Counted from the first letter of the stretch, positions 16,656 through 26,384 are shown. The stretch: DNA of 64,000 bases from Bacteroides zhangwenhongii (GCF_009193325.2 NZ_CP059856.1:2728001-2792000); one strand, 5' to 3'. Translations and numbers: made by a program. Notes: generated by a model not told the origin, from the letters alone.

Positions 16656-18209
16656 TTATTTGTTTACTTTTAACCGGACAATAGTACCGTTGGCAGCCCT
16701 CGCTTCCAACATTACAAGTCCCTGATAGGAAGAAAGGTCAACTTTTCTTTCCGTAAACGATACGCGATTGTTGTTCACAAAAAAACTGGTAAACAATTCT
16801 GCATCCGGTCCTACCACACTTGCCATATTATCTTCCACTGCGATAGCGGCAGCCTCCAGCCAACCGAATCGTTCTTCGTCGGGAACTGGAACTTGCCCTC
16901 CGGACTCATATCCCATGCCTTTGCCATAAAGCACGCTGCTTGCCGTTATTTTCAGAAAGCCAATATCCGGCAAAGTTCCGTCCGCCTGACGCGGATTCAT
17001 CAGTTCCGTATCTTCAAGACTTATAAAGTCGGCAGAAGTCAGTTCATAACTTTCGGGAGCAAAAGAGTTGTTCACAATCTCGCACAGCGTTTCATCCACG
17101 TCTATCAAGTGTTTGCCCGCGCTTCGAGGCATATAAGATATGTTATTCTTTATAATATGACCATAACCCGGCACATCAACTTTTTCGGATGCACTTTTCC
17201 TGTTCAACATACAGAAATTGGACGGGTTTTGGTAGCCCGTGTTATTATACCAGGCAATCCCTCCCAGATGATGATTGGCATAGAACCCTTTGTTTTTATT
17301 CTTATAAGCCAGACAATACTGAACAGTATGCATCGGAATCTCCTTCGGCACCTTTGGATTATCACTCATACCATAACCTCCTGATTTAAATCCGGTTCCA
17401 TCTCCGGCCTTATCCCCCTCCTTCGTATATCCATTCAGAAAAGACCAGCAATTATCAATGGTAAAAGCCGCCTTGCAATTAATTAAATCGAACCCATCAT
17501 CACTATTGTACCAGGCACGACATCCCCGAAACACATTACCCGTATAGGATTCCGAAGTCAGATGGCCTCCGAAGCCGTCCACATTTCCTCCTCTTCCGCT
17601 ATCGGATACAGGATCATAATTATTGTATGCATCGCAATTCAGCACCAGATTATCTTTGCCCGTCACTATATAAAAGCCGATAGCCATGCCATCGTGCATG
17701 GACAAATGCTCATAGATATTGTTACTGCCTCCTTCATTACGGAAACATTCGGACTGTGTATGTTCTGTGATTGTCACTTGCGTGCCCACTACTTCCATAT
17801 TTCTGAAGTGCAGATACGAACCGCTTACATAAAACACAATAACCCGTTCATTGACGGGCTTTACTTCCGAAAGGTCGAATACCGGACGTTCGTTCTTATA
17901 GCCGGAGTAGCAAATCCGCTTATCCTTCCCCGTCCCGCTTTTATCCATTTTAAAGACACGGCTCCAGGTAGTACTCCCCGCCGTATGGTGTTCCATCACC
18001 TCAGACTCCGTTATCTTGTATGTCCCCCGACGGATATAAACAGTATCTCCGGCAACCACTTTCGATTGTGCTTTCCTCAAAGTGGCAAAAGGTTTCTCTA
18101 TTGTTCCACTGTTGGTATCGCTACCATTCGTAGCCACAAAATAATTTGTTGCCGGAAGAGAAAGGTAGTATCCTATAAAAAAAAGAAGAAAAAGGCTGAT
18201 TCGTTTCAT
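16656..18209 (-). CDS. PL9 family rhamnogalacturonan/pectate lyase
   Basis: 517 residues with a signal peptide (about 1-20) and the right-handed beta-helix of polysaccharide lyase family 9 beginning NYFVATNGSDTNSGT. The calcium pocket is intact: Asp211 (NVDGFGG) and Asp237, Asp238 and Asp241 (NSDDGFDL). Lys275 in GTGFKSGGYG is the expected Bronsted base. Family 9 covers pectate lyases and the B. thetaiotaomicron rhamnogalacturonan-I lyase; co-location with PL11, GH105 and GH106 favours rhamnogalacturonan. A C-terminal segment (about 440-517, ending SYQGLVMLEARAANGTIVRLKV) is a separate small beta domain. It cleaves the backbone by beta-elimination. Confidence 0.92.
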   Translation of the reverse strand: MKRISLFLLFFIGYYLSLPATNYFVATNGSDTNSGTIEKPFATLRKAQSKVVAGDTVYIRRGTYKITESEVMEHHTAGSTTWSRVFKMDKSGTGKDKRICYSGYKNERPVFDLSEVKPVNERVIVFYVSGSYLHFRNMEVVGTQVTITEHTQSECFRNEGGSNNIYEHLSMHDGMAIGFYIVTGKDNLVLNCDAYNNYDPVSDSGRGGNVDGFGGHLTSESYTGNVFRGCRAWYNSDDGFDLINCKAAFTIDNCWSFLNGYTKEGDKAGDGTGFKSGGYGMSDNPKVPKEIPMHTVQYCLAYKNKNKGFYANHHLGGIAWYNNTGYQNPSNFCMLNRKSASEKVDVPGYGHIIKNNISYMPRSAGKHLIDVDETLCEIVNNSFAPESYELTSADFISLEDTELMNPRQADGTLPDIGFLKITASSVLYGKGMGYESGGQVPVPDEERFGWLEAAAIAVEDNMASVVGPDAELFTSFFVNNNRVSFTERKVDLSSYQGLVMLEARAANGTIVRLKVNK

Positions 18210-18232
18210 AGTATTAATGTATTATATGACAG

Positions 18233-18275
18233 CAAAGTTAGTGTTTTTTATACCCTAGAAACTGTAATATCGTAC
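18233..18275 (-). promoter_or_regulatory. PL9 promoter with GTAC element
   Basis: On the minus strand TAACTTTG (-7 box) lies at 18240-18233, and GTAC begins at 18275, 35 nt upstream of it. Confidence 0.65.
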
Positions 18276-18328
18276 AAAAAGAATAGAAATTTGTTTCTAA
18301 TAACATACCAAAATATAGAGCGCACTAT

Positions 18329-18589
18329 TCAAACACACTCTATATACTTCACAATTACATATGTTCCTTGCCTACCTCTAATAGCCACAAATGCTATTTT
18401 ATCAAATTCATCAGTAAAGATATCAGCATATTTCCCCGCAGGTATAACAAGTTTTCCATTCACATTGACAAAACCAGATAATGATTCATCTTTTATGAAG
18501 TCAAGATAATACTTATACAATTTAGAATCTTGAGCAAAAATTGTCATACAAGACAATAAAAGTACGATACATATTACATGATTTTTCAT
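18329..18589 (-). CDS. Small secreted protein with a single WG-repeat-like unit
   Basis: About 86 residues from the ATG at 18589 (a TTG three codons upstream is less likely). A signal peptide ends near TIFAQD. The mature part contains GFVNVNGKLVIPAGKYADIF, which resembles a WG-repeat unit, followed by a short beta stretch (IAFVAIRGRQGTYVIVKY). WG-repeat proteins are normally much longer, so this may be a truncated remnant or a single-domain secreted protein. It is separated from the upstream 184-codon frame by a strong terminator and must rely on read-through or its own promoter. Confidence 0.55.
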   Translation of the reverse strand: MKNHVICIVLLLSCMTIFAQDSKLYKYYLDFIKDESLSGFVNVNGKLVIPAGKYADIFTDEFDKIAFVAIRGRQGTYVIVKYIECV

Positions 18590-18614
18590 ATTCGGCAATA
18601 AATTCTAGTAGAAC

Positions 18615-18661
18615 AAAAAAGTAGTTTGTTTGCTAAAATATATCTATCCAAACAAACTACT
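18615..18661 (-). terminator. Terminator at the end of the transglutaminase-O-antigen-ligase-like operon
   Basis: AGTAGTTTGTTT (18620-18631) and AAACAAACTACT (18650-18661) are perfect 12-bp inverted arms; on the minus strand the stem is followed by a T-run. Confidence 0.85.
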
Positions 18662-18674
18662 CTATATCTTTAGG

Positions 18675-19220
18675 TCATCTCACTTCATGTCGCCATCCCA
18701 CTATAATATAGTTTCGTCTTTTCCCGAGCTCTGTTGGAACGAACCAGACGTACTTCTTCAATTCAACTTCTATTTGGCGAAAAACAGAAATAGGAATAGT
18801 TGCATAAGGATTCATACAAGTAAACTTATAGTTCACCTCTGCAATTTTCCCCGTATTTGGATCTATAAACATTGTTATTCCAAAACTACGACCTTTCACC
18901 CGTAACTTTTCTTCTTTTGAAAAAGCTCCATTTATTATAGAATAACATTTTTGTTTTGTCCAAGAATCATCTTCCAGTTGTTTTTCTTGCATATTTTCTT
19001 CAATAGAAATTACTTGTTCCGTATGTCTATCAACCTGGTTAACATAAGTGAATTTGTTTTCCTTATTATAAAGGGTAACAAATTTAGCTTTTTCTAATAC
19101 ATCACATTGATAAGTGTAACCATTTTCTTTAAAAGTTTTGTCAACATTATAATAGTAGTTTTGAGCAACCATCGTTGAACAGAACAATAAATATGCAATA
19201 CAAATTATGTAAATTTTCAT
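18675..19220 (-). CDS. Small secreted protein of unknown function
   Basis: 181 residues from the ATG at 19220, which lies 2 bp after the TGA of the upstream gene; the longer frame starting with TTG at 19229 is less likely. The signal peptide ends near CSTMVAQN. The mature domain is beta-rich (CDVLEKAKFVTLYNKENKFTY, then SFGITMFIDPNTGKIAEVNYKF) with an alpha helix near the end (VFRQIEVELKKYVWF). It resembles small Bacteroides secreted proteins of unknown function. It is the last gene before the terminator of the island operon. Confidence 0.75.
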   Translation of the reverse strand: MKIYIICIAYLLFCSTMVAQNYYYNVDKTFKENGYTYQCDVLEKAKFVTLYNKENKFTYVNQVDRHTEQVISIEENMQEKQLEDDSWTKQKCYSIINGAFSKEEKLRVKGRSFGITMFIDPNTGKIAEVNYKFTCMNPYATIPISVFRQIEVELKKYVWFVPTELGKRRNYIIVGWRHEVR

Positions 19221-19222
19221 AA

Positions 19223-20755
19223 TCAACAATCTTTAGTTATTTTATTTAAGTTTGAAAAATTAGACAGAGAACTACGACTTTCATCATAACTATACTTCCC
19301 ATAATTAGCATCCTGCTTAAAAGCCGTTACAACATGAAATTCTAAATAGGTATCGAGCAAATCCACAATCATCCCATCAATTAAATTTCCCTTATTATCA
19401 ACATAATCCTCCAAATGTATTATTGACAATATCCGAGAATCTCCTCCCTTACTACCTTTTTCCCAATCACTTCCACCATATTCACTGCTTCCTTTTATAT
19501 AAAGATAATGAGCATAATGTGTTTCTATCTCCATATTTATTATAGCATTTTTCCAAGAATCAAAGGACTTTTCATTTTGGTATTGATAAGCATGCATCAA
19601 TTCATGAAAAAGTTGATTACTATCCATATTTCTATTCCACTGAAGCATATTGGTTTGAGGATTAAATGAAGCTTGGTCTTTTGTAGAAAATTGAAAAGAA
19701 ATATGTTTTCCTTTTAATGAGTCCACCAAACTGTTATATAATCCTTTTCCCATACAATCTTTCATTATTGAATCCAGTCTCTCTTCTATGAATTTCCAAT
19801 CCCGTACTGGCATATCTTTATTTTGAAATAATTTTTTAGCTTTGGGCGCTGCTTCATTTTCAGTAGGATCAACATCACCACTAATACCATCACCATCACC
19901 TATACCACTATCACCATTATCTTCATCTTCCTCCCACTCTTCTTCACAGACCTGATATTCGATTGGAGTTGTTATATCTTCACATATAGATTCAACTACC
20001 CACGCTTCTCCAAATTCTTCATCAGGTTCAATAGAAACCTCATCATGGCATACTTTTTCTACTTCAAAATCAATCTCTGTATGGCATTCTTCAACCCAAC
20101 CACGAGTAATAAAAAATTTCGCATCTTCACTCAATGGCATTATTTTAGCAACAATTTTACCATTACGATATTTCCAACCGTTAATTAATCCACCATTAGG
20201 TTCAAAGAATAACACTTTACCATCAAAATCTGATTCTCTATATAAATATGAGTTACGTCCCATCTTCTTGCTCTTCTTCATATACTCTAATGAACCGACA
20301 AAAACAGTAATGAAACTTCTAATTTCACCTGTTCTAAGGTCTTTCCGAATTACCATTCGAGCAGCGTTACGAAGATATTTCTGTCCCCGTATTTTTTCAA
20401 ACTCTTTTTGAGTCTCCGCATCAACAAATATTCTCTTACCACGCATTAGAATAGGAGTCTGTACAACTTCATACTTTCCTCGGTTAGCTTCATAAGCATC
20501 TTCCCATTTAGGTTTAACCATTGCAGCCTGTACATCTTTGGCTTCAGATGAACGCATAGTAACAACCGGAGTCATGTTAGCCTCAAACCATTGACGAGCT
20601 ATCGCTGTAGTCAACTCCTTGTTTTTCTTTTTTAATTTACCAGAACGACTTGATTTACCACTTGGGAAATCCACACCATCATAGCAGGCATAAATGCACA
20701 AGCACAATACCGCCAAGACAATAAGCATAAGACGGGTTTCTTTAATTTTTCTCAT
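19223..20755 (-). CDS. Lipoprotein with HExxH (zinc metallopeptidase-like) domain
   Basis: 510 residues. The signal sequence ends in a lipobox (LCIYAC, Cys24). Residues 40-230 are a basic, mixed domain with a Ser/Lys/Gly-rich start. Residues 220-300 form a Cys-containing acidic region ending in a low-complexity Asp/Gly/Glu linker (EEWEEDEDNGDSGIGDGDG). The C-terminal domain has HELMHAYQ, with His384, Glu385 and His388 as a candidate zinc site and Glu409 or Glu411 in MEIETHYAH as possible third ligand. The order is gluzincin-like, but I cannot name the family. The start lies 5 bp after the ligase-like gene's stop. Substrate unknown; envelope proteolysis is inferred. Confidence 0.78.
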   Translation of the reverse strand: MRKIKETRLMLIVLAVLCLCIYACYDGVDFPSGKSSRSGKLKKKNKELTTAIARQWFEANMTPVVTMRSSEAKDVQAAMVKPKWEDAYEANRGKYEVVQTPILMRGKRIFVDAETQKEFEKIRGQKYLRNAARMVIRKDLRTGEIRSFITVFVGSLEYMKKSKKMGRNSYLYRESDFDGKVLFFEPNGGLINGWKYRNGKIVAKIMPLSEDAKFFITRGWVEECHTEIDFEVEKVCHDEVSIEPDEEFGEAWVVESICEDITTPIEYQVCEEEWEEDEDNGDSGIGDGDGISGDVDPTENEAAPKAKKLFQNKDMPVRDWKFIEERLDSIMKDCMGKGLYNSLVDSLKGKHISFQFSTKDQASFNPQTNMLQWNRNMDSNQLFHELMHAYQYQNEKSFDSWKNAIINMEIETHYAHYLYIKGSSEYGGSDWEKGSKGGDSRILSIIHLEDYVDNKGNLIDGMIVDLLDTYLEFHVVTAFKQDANYGKYSYDESRSSLSNFSNLNKITKDC

Positions 20756-20760
20756 AAGCT

Positions 20761-22542
20761 TTACTTTTTTTTAATTAAACTTTTAGTTAACTGTTCACTA
20801 AATACTTCTTTCAGTTTAAGGTGCAAATCATGTGTTGCAAAGCCATAGACTTTAACCTTTTCTGTTAATAATTCATTTGCTAATAAAAGTGCCTCTCGCT
20901 TTCTTCCTGTTTCTTGGTATAAAAAAGCAAGCTTTCCTCTAGGAGTTTGAAGTGTAGGCATCATCCAATGAGCCATTTTATATGATTCTTCTGCTTCAAT
21001 AAATTCCTTTAATCGTTTGTGTACATCCCCTTTCAACACAAATACTGTCGGTGAAGGGAAACGGGATATCAGAAAAGACAATTTATCTTTTAAAAGTTCA
21101 TCTTTTCTATATCTATTTAAAACCAAACAATAGTGATAGTAAAAACCTATTTCGTTTGACATCCAATGTTCCAATTTATTGTATTCACTAAGTGTTTTTT
21201 CAGACAGCGTATTTGGAGAAGAATGAGTTAAAAAATACAGTTGGTGATAATCTAGCAACATATTTGAAATACCATGACCCAATAGCAATACTAAAAATAA
21301 AAAGACAACTTTGATAACCACAAAACAACGAGAAGTTAAATGTATTTTTTTCCGTTTTACTTTATCCAACCTGACCAACAATGCCAAAGCTAACACCGTA
21401 AACAAAATAATAGGAAATACACGATTAGGATAAGCAAAAAGTCCCCAAATAAAAACAGACATCAACAACATCTGTGATAACCTAATAATCAAATGATTTC
21501 TTCTTGATTGCAAAATATAATATATCAAAATGACATAAATCAACAGCCCTGCAATGCCATATTCAACCAATAATCTCAATGGTTCATTAAAAGCTAAATG
21601 AGTGCTTCCCGCCAAATATTTTTCACGTTCTGTCCCTTTTTCTTTCAAATAACGGGCTTGATAATACATATAATTTCCAGCAAATCCTCCTGCACCAAAT
21701 CCTGTTAGAGGTTTATTCTTTATCATCTCAATACCCACTTTTCCTATTAGTATTCGCCCATCTACTGAATCAGATCTATATTTATAAAGACCATAAGAAG
21801 CCAACAAACTCAATGCAAAAAAAAGAACAAGCATCACTGGAAGATAAGATTTATACAATATCCTTATCTGAAGTCTATAGATTCTCAATATGCCCCAACA
21901 TACACTTACAATCAGAGCTACCCATGCCGCTCTTGAATCGACACAAATAAAAACCGGGAAACAAAAAACAAAAATGCAATATGATATATTTCGTATTTTC
22001 CTATAAAACGAATATCCAAAAGTATAGATAATAAATCCTACTATCACACAAAGAAGTAAAGACATAACACCTGCATAAACAGCCGGATTATGATAATGAC
22101 CAGTAATAGAAAAATGAGAATTACCGGACGGCAAAATCTTAAAAAGTTGCAAATAGCCTATAGTAGCAAGCAAAAAGGCTGCCAGCATTACTCCTATATA
22201 AATCACAACATAATTTATTTTTCTAATCAATCGTAAAATACAATAGAGAATGAGTACACATAAACAACCAAGTTGCCACAAACCACTATTCCCCAACAAA
22301 TAATCTACTATCATACAAGTTATTCCCGCTCCTACCATTAAATCAATCCAATGGAGTTGCACAAAAGGTACTATACGGTTGAATAGAATAGAAAAGACTA
22401 AAATCCCGCCAACCACTAATGTACCTAAAACAGGAAAAACAACAGATGCATTGTAAAATTCTGTAAAACGATTAATAATTAAAGAAATTATTAATATTCC
22501 CATCAAAGATGAAAATACCGTATTCCTGTCTAAATTAAACAT
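20761..22542 (-). CDS. O-antigen ligase/Wzy-like polytopic membrane protein with C-terminal TPRs
   Basis: 593 residues. About twelve hydrophobic segments span residues 1-430. The Wzy_C/O-antigen ligase signature is visible in the large periplasmic loop at about 265-330 (NKPLTGFGAGGFAGN, then AGSTHLAFNEPLRLLVEYG). The tail from about 470 onward is TPR-like (HWMSNEIGFYYHYCLVLNRY, EAEESYKMAHWMM, GKLAFLYQETGRKREALLLANEL). Known family members transfer lipid-linked glycans to lipid A core or to protein, or polymerise O-antigen. No glycosyltransferase genes are nearby, so the acceptor may be one of the co-transcribed lipoproteins. That idea is inference. It lies 15 bp after the transglutaminase-like gene. 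Confidence 0.85.
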   Translation of the reverse strand: MFNLDRNTVFSSLMGILIISLIINRFTEFYNASVVFPVLGTLVVGGILVFSILFNRIVPFVQLHWIDLMVGAGITCMIVDYLLGNSGLWQLGCLCVLILYCILRLIRKINYVVIYIGVMLAAFLLATIGYLQLFKILPSGNSHFSITGHYHNPAVYAGVMSLLLCVIVGFIIYTFGYSFYRKIRNISYCIFVFCFPVFICVDSRAAWVALIVSVCWGILRIYRLQIRILYKSYLPVMLVLFFALSLLASYGLYKYRSDSVDGRILIGKVGIEMIKNKPLTGFGAGGFAGNYMYYQARYLKEKGTEREKYLAGSTHLAFNEPLRLLVEYGIAGLLIYVILIYYILQSRRNHLIIRLSQMLLMSVFIWGLFAYPNRVFPIILFTVLALALLVRLDKVKRKKIHLTSRCFVVIKVVFLFLVLLLGHGISNMLLDYHQLYFLTHSSPNTLSEKTLSEYNKLEHWMSNEIGFYYHYCLVLNRYRKDELLKDKLSFLISRFPSPTVFVLKGDVHKRLKEFIEAEESYKMAHWMMPTLQTPRGKLAFLYQETGRKREALLLANELLTEKVKVYGFATHDLHLKLKEVFSEQLTKSLIKKK

Positions 22543-22557
22543 AGAAAAAGAATATTA

Positions 22558-24732
22558 TTAATATATGGATTCGTTTATTGTGTCTGTGTGAAGAAAGTAT
22601 TGTTTACCATTAGAATAGAAGAATGGAAGTTCTTCTTTTCCTGTTGTTAGATTCCGTAACCAATAAAGCGTAGCATACGGCACATCTTTAAAATCCAGAT
22701 AACTATTTTCTGCATAAAGTATTTTAAACTCCTTCCAACCATTGGCATAATAAAAAAGAGCATAACTATTCCCCGGAACAATCCCATTATTCGCTGTTCG
22801 TGGAACAAACCGAATACGATTGATTTGTACAGGAGTTCCAAAATCCATACCTACCGAAGAAGTTGTCACATAGGTATCATAGTTTCCGTCAAAAGCATCC
22901 GCAGCATTATGACCGGTATTAAGAGGAATGCCATTAATCCGATATAAAGATTGATTTTTATCTTCTAGTTGTTCTTTAGAAAAGATAGGTAGAGGTGTTG
23001 GAGAAGAGCATTTATGATTTCGTGAATATTTCCCCAAAAACTCCATATGAGCAATATTAACACCTTTCTTATCTGGATTTCGAAAGCGATAATACCGATA
23101 TTTCTTGTCATTTTTAAATTCGACTTCTTGAAAATATGGATATGGGACATAATCTAAGATGTAAAGTGTGTCAAAATCCCTTTTTTCCTTATTACTTCCC
23201 AAGATATACGAACCCTTAATCCTTTCCTGCAACGCTTTCAGTCTTCGTTTTTCCGGATATTTACGTAAAAGATGTAACGTTTCTTTTTTAGTTGTATCAC
23301 ATTTCAAAGTGATATATTTCATTCCGGAAAGCTGTTTATTTGCCCCTGTAACAAGTAACTTTCCGTTTACCAAAGATATATCGAGCTTCTTTTTTTGCTG
23401 TTCATTAACCGTAAGAGGTTCTGGTATATCTTTCCTAAGTCGTGAAGATAATATCATAAACGGCTCATTGATATCAAGCATTGTTTCTCCATCAAAAATA
23501 ACGGGAAAGAACAAAGTATTTAAAGGTATCTGTTCAAAAATGATTTCACTCTTCCGATGATCGATTTTGCCCCAGCCTACAGGCGTAAGCCCTTTAGTAG
23601 TGACCATACAGATATAAGCAATATTATTATCAATATTATCCAGTAATGGTAACCGGAAAGTTATGGTTTGATGATAACGGAAAGTCTGATCACTTAACAA
23701 AGGAGTACTAAATTGTTTAGGAATAAATTCATTTTCTGTTGCCATAAAATAAGGAGTATTATATTGTACTCCAAAAGTTTTTCTGTAGACCTTTCCACAA
23801 TATTTAATATTACTATCCCAATCTTCACGCAAGTTATTGCCTGGTGCTGTATAAGGTTGGACTATTCCCGTCGAATCAGGAGAATTACACCAATAATGTT
23901 TGCTATCCCTATCTAACCATTTCGGAGTATATTCATAAACAACAGGGATTCCACATGCCCGTAAGACATTACAGCTCCAGTTCGTCATATTATGACAATC
24001 CATTTTAAATCTAGGAACGAACAAATCATAAATTCCCATGTGTTCTTTAGGCTTTACATATTTATTCAACCATCTACATTTATCAACATATATCTTATAT
24101 CGTTCCACAGATTCGTGTGTAGTGTCCAATAAAGAATCTAATAATATCTTTTTATACATTTTCCGAATTTGACTACGCTTTATTAAAGGAAATTCATTAG
24201 TAGTTCGATATGGTAAAATAAACTCTTTGAAAAAATCAAAATCCTCATCTGTTTTATAACCTTTCTCATTCCAAATTCTCAATGCCGACTCTATATTATC
24301 GACTAAAAACTCTGAATCTATGATTTGAATATCAGTCTTATCAACATTTGAGATTTTAGGAACGACAAAACCATTAAATTTTTCAGCTAATGATATGCAT
24401 AATGAATCATGTTTTTTCTTTTTATATGGACGTATTTCTTCAATAGTCATATTGGCAAACAACTGAGAATAGATAGAATCAACCCGCTCAAAATAGGAAT
24501 TGTATGCAGAATCAAGTAAAATCATCTTTTTTGATTGATGATATGGCATATTCTCTATTAAGAAACAGGCTGACTGATAAGGTATTTTTCCTTGTCTTCT
24601 AAAATGTTCCAACACCTTTTCCAATTCCTTGCGATTGTCTCCAGCTTGCTTTAATGCTTGTTCAACAGTGTCAGGATACTTATGACAAGACATAAACAAA
24701 CACATAAAACCTAAAAATAAGAGTGTTTTCAT
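22558..24732 (-). CDS. Lipoprotein with transglutaminase-like domain and C-terminal discoidin-like domain
   Basis: 724 residues. Lipobox FMSC gives lipidated Cys16. After a helical region (20-210) comes a transglutaminase-like papain-fold core: Cys246 in MDCHNMTNWSCNVLRACGIP, His279 in KHYWCNS, with Asp286 a candidate third residue. A beta-sandwich region (about 345-560) follows, then an F5/8 discoidin-like domain at about 600-700 (NAADAFDGNYDTYVTTSSVGMDFG, RIRFVPRTANNG), which could bind glycan. Bacterial relatives act as peptidases, transglutaminases or amidases; the activity here is unknown. It leads a four-gene operon whose promoter carries the same GTAC element as the pectin genes. Confidence 0.82.
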   Translation of the reverse strand: MKTLLFLGFMCLFMSCHKYPDTVEQALKQAGDNRKELEKVLEHFRRQGKIPYQSACFLIENMPYHQSKKMILLDSAYNSYFERVDSIYSQLFANMTIEEIRPYKKKKHDSLCISLAEKFNGFVVPKISNVDKTDIQIIDSEFLVDNIESALRIWNEKGYKTDEDFDFFKEFILPYRTTNEFPLIKRSQIRKMYKKILLDSLLDTTHESVERYKIYVDKCRWLNKYVKPKEHMGIYDLFVPRFKMDCHNMTNWSCNVLRACGIPVVYEYTPKWLDRDSKHYWCNSPDSTGIVQPYTAPGNNLREDWDSNIKYCGKVYRKTFGVQYNTPYFMATENEFIPKQFSTPLLSDQTFRYHQTITFRLPLLDNIDNNIAYICMVTTKGLTPVGWGKIDHRKSEIIFEQIPLNTLFFPVIFDGETMLDINEPFMILSSRLRKDIPEPLTVNEQQKKKLDISLVNGKLLVTGANKQLSGMKYITLKCDTTKKETLHLLRKYPEKRRLKALQERIKGSYILGSNKEKRDFDTLYILDYVPYPYFQEVEFKNDKKYRYYRFRNPDKKGVNIAHMEFLGKYSRNHKCSSPTPLPIFSKEQLEDKNQSLYRINGIPLNTGHNAADAFDGNYDTYVTTSSVGMDFGTPVQINRIRFVPRTANNGIVPGNSYALFYYANGWKEFKILYAENSYLDFKDVPYATLYWLRNLTTGKEELPFFYSNGKQYFLHTDTINESIY

Positions 24733-24774
24733 ATAGTATATGATTTATTAATTACCATTCTATGAATTCCGAAG

Positions 24775-24818
24775 CAAAATTAGACTATTCTAGATATACA
24801 ACCCCTGTACGATTGTAC
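24775..24818 (-). promoter_or_regulatory. Island promoter with GTAC element
   Basis: On the minus strand TAATTTTG (-7) occupies 24782-24775, and CGTACAATCG places GTAC at 24818, 36 nt upstream of the -7 box. A second GTAC lies at 24810-24807. The ten-base core and spacing equal those of the fimbrillin operon promoter at 49463-49506. Confidence 0.72.
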
Positions 24819-24914
24819 GTAAAAGATTAAAAATTGTCGCATGCACGTCTATATCATTTAGTTTTCATTGAGAATCCTCTCATAAATGATTTTTCATCCT
24901 ACAGCAATGAAAAA

Positions 24915-26384
24915 TCATTTATAATCTATCTCAATCCGGCTGTCTATATTATCCGCCTCCTGCACTTTAGTCTTATCTTCCACTGTCAGACGGATATCCT
25001 TCAACCGGAAGTTCTTGCTATAAGCGATTTTTCCGGCAGACTCCACACTCGCATTAATATTAGACAGGTAGAAGTTCTCAATGCGGAGCTCCTCATTCCA
25101 TCCGGAAGCTGTGATAAAACGTTTTGCCCTGTCGGCCTGTATATTCGAGAAATACACATTCCGGAAATAAGGATATCCTTTCTCCTTCGGTTCGACGGGA
25201 GTCAGCATGGTAACCCAGTGTAACGGAATCTTTTTCCCCTTATATTCTTCGGGCAAAGCGGAGTAACTGTATTTGGGATTCCAGTTTAACCCCACAGCCA
25301 ATACATACTTTACGCTATCAGCCTTCACACGGGTCATATAAATATTCTCCACCGTTCCTCCACGATTCATGGATGATTTCAGACGCAACGCCGCTCCCGT
25401 GCCGTAAGCTTTCAGATCGTAGGCAAGCACATTACGGATAGAACCGGAAGTCTCACTGCCGCACGTCACCAATCCCGCCCCTTTGCGTGCGGTACAGTTA
25501 CGGATTACCACATTCTCCGTCGGTCGGTTCACGCGTAGCCCATCCGCATCGCGACCCGCTTTGATACAGATATTATCGTCATTGCAATCCACTTCACAGT
25601 TCTCAACCAGAATATTGGTCGAAGAGTCTATATCAATTCCATCCGTACTCGGTCCGTGTCCTCCCACATTATTATTAATGGTAACGCCATCCACCGAACA
25701 ATGATCGGAATACAAAATCTGGCAAGCCCAAAAACCGGTACGTACAAGGGTGAAATCTTTTAAAGTGATATGTTTGCTGTTTGAGACAAGGATTCCCCGC
25801 ACCCGTTTGCAGTCGTAATCCACAATCCAACGGAGTTTCTTCTTCTCATATTCCTTGCGCATCTCCCAATATTTATCCCAAAACACCTTTCCACGGCAAT
25901 CAATGAATCCTTCACCTGTCAACGCTGCATTCTCCGCATCCATGATATTGATAACAGCCGAAGGCCATATCATTTCAATGCCGGCAATACGCGAAGGGAA
26001 TTCCGGATAGTCACGGATATCCTCACTTGCTATCAACGTTGTGCCTTTGCTCAGATGAAGGTTCACTCCGCTTTTAATGAATAAGGCGCCTATACGGTAA
26101 ACGCCCGAAGGAATGATAACCGTCCCTCCCCCCTTTTCATGGCAAGCGTCAATAGCCGACTGAATAAAACGGGTACTAAGAACGGAAGTATCACTTTTCA
26201 GTCCGAAGTCCGTTGCATGGATACAGTCGGATTTAGGAACCCGTTGCGCACCTACCTGTTCCGCCCACGACAAATCGGGCTGTACGGGGACATTCCCCCA
26301 GTCATGCGCGGAAACGGTAATGGTTCTTTTCGGACTCGTAAAGCCAATCAATGCCAATAGTACAATAGATAAAAGATACTTCAT
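24915..26384 (-). CDS. GH28 polygalacturonase/rhamnogalacturonan hydrolase
   Basis: 489 residues from the ATG at 26384, preferred because AAGGAG sits 5 nt upstream; a GTG two codons earlier would have no spacing. The signal peptide ends around LIGFTSPKRT. The glycoside hydrolase family 28 beta-helix shows the conserved acids in STDGIDIDSS and CNDDNICIKAGRDADG, the region GAGLVTCGSETSG in place of the GHG motif, and ALRLKSSMNRGG in place of the RIK motif. Those two substitutions are common in pectic oligosaccharide-acting GH28 enzymes of Bacteroides. It hydrolyses galacturonic acid linkages with inversion. It is divergent from the PL11 gene and shares its regulatory region. Confidence 0.9.
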   Translation of the reverse strand: MKYLLSIVLLALIGFTSPKRTITVSAHDWGNVPVQPDLSWAEQVGAQRVPKSDCIHATDFGLKSDTSVLSTRFIQSAIDACHEKGGGTVIIPSGVYRIGALFIKSGVNLHLSKGTTLIASEDIRDYPEFPSRIAGIEMIWPSAVINIMDAENAALTGEGFIDCRGKVFWDKYWEMRKEYEKKKLRWIVDYDCKRVRGILVSNSKHITLKDFTLVRTGFWACQILYSDHCSVDGVTINNNVGGHGPSTDGIDIDSSTNILVENCEVDCNDDNICIKAGRDADGLRVNRPTENVVIRNCTARKGAGLVTCGSETSGSIRNVLAYDLKAYGTGAALRLKSSMNRGGTVENIYMTRVKADSVKYVLAVGLNWNPKYSYSALPEEYKGKKIPLHWVTMLTPVEPKEKGYPYFRNVYFSNIQADRAKRFITASGWNEELRIENFYLSNINASVESAGKIAYSKNFRLKDIRLTVEDKTKVQEADNIDSRIEIDYK

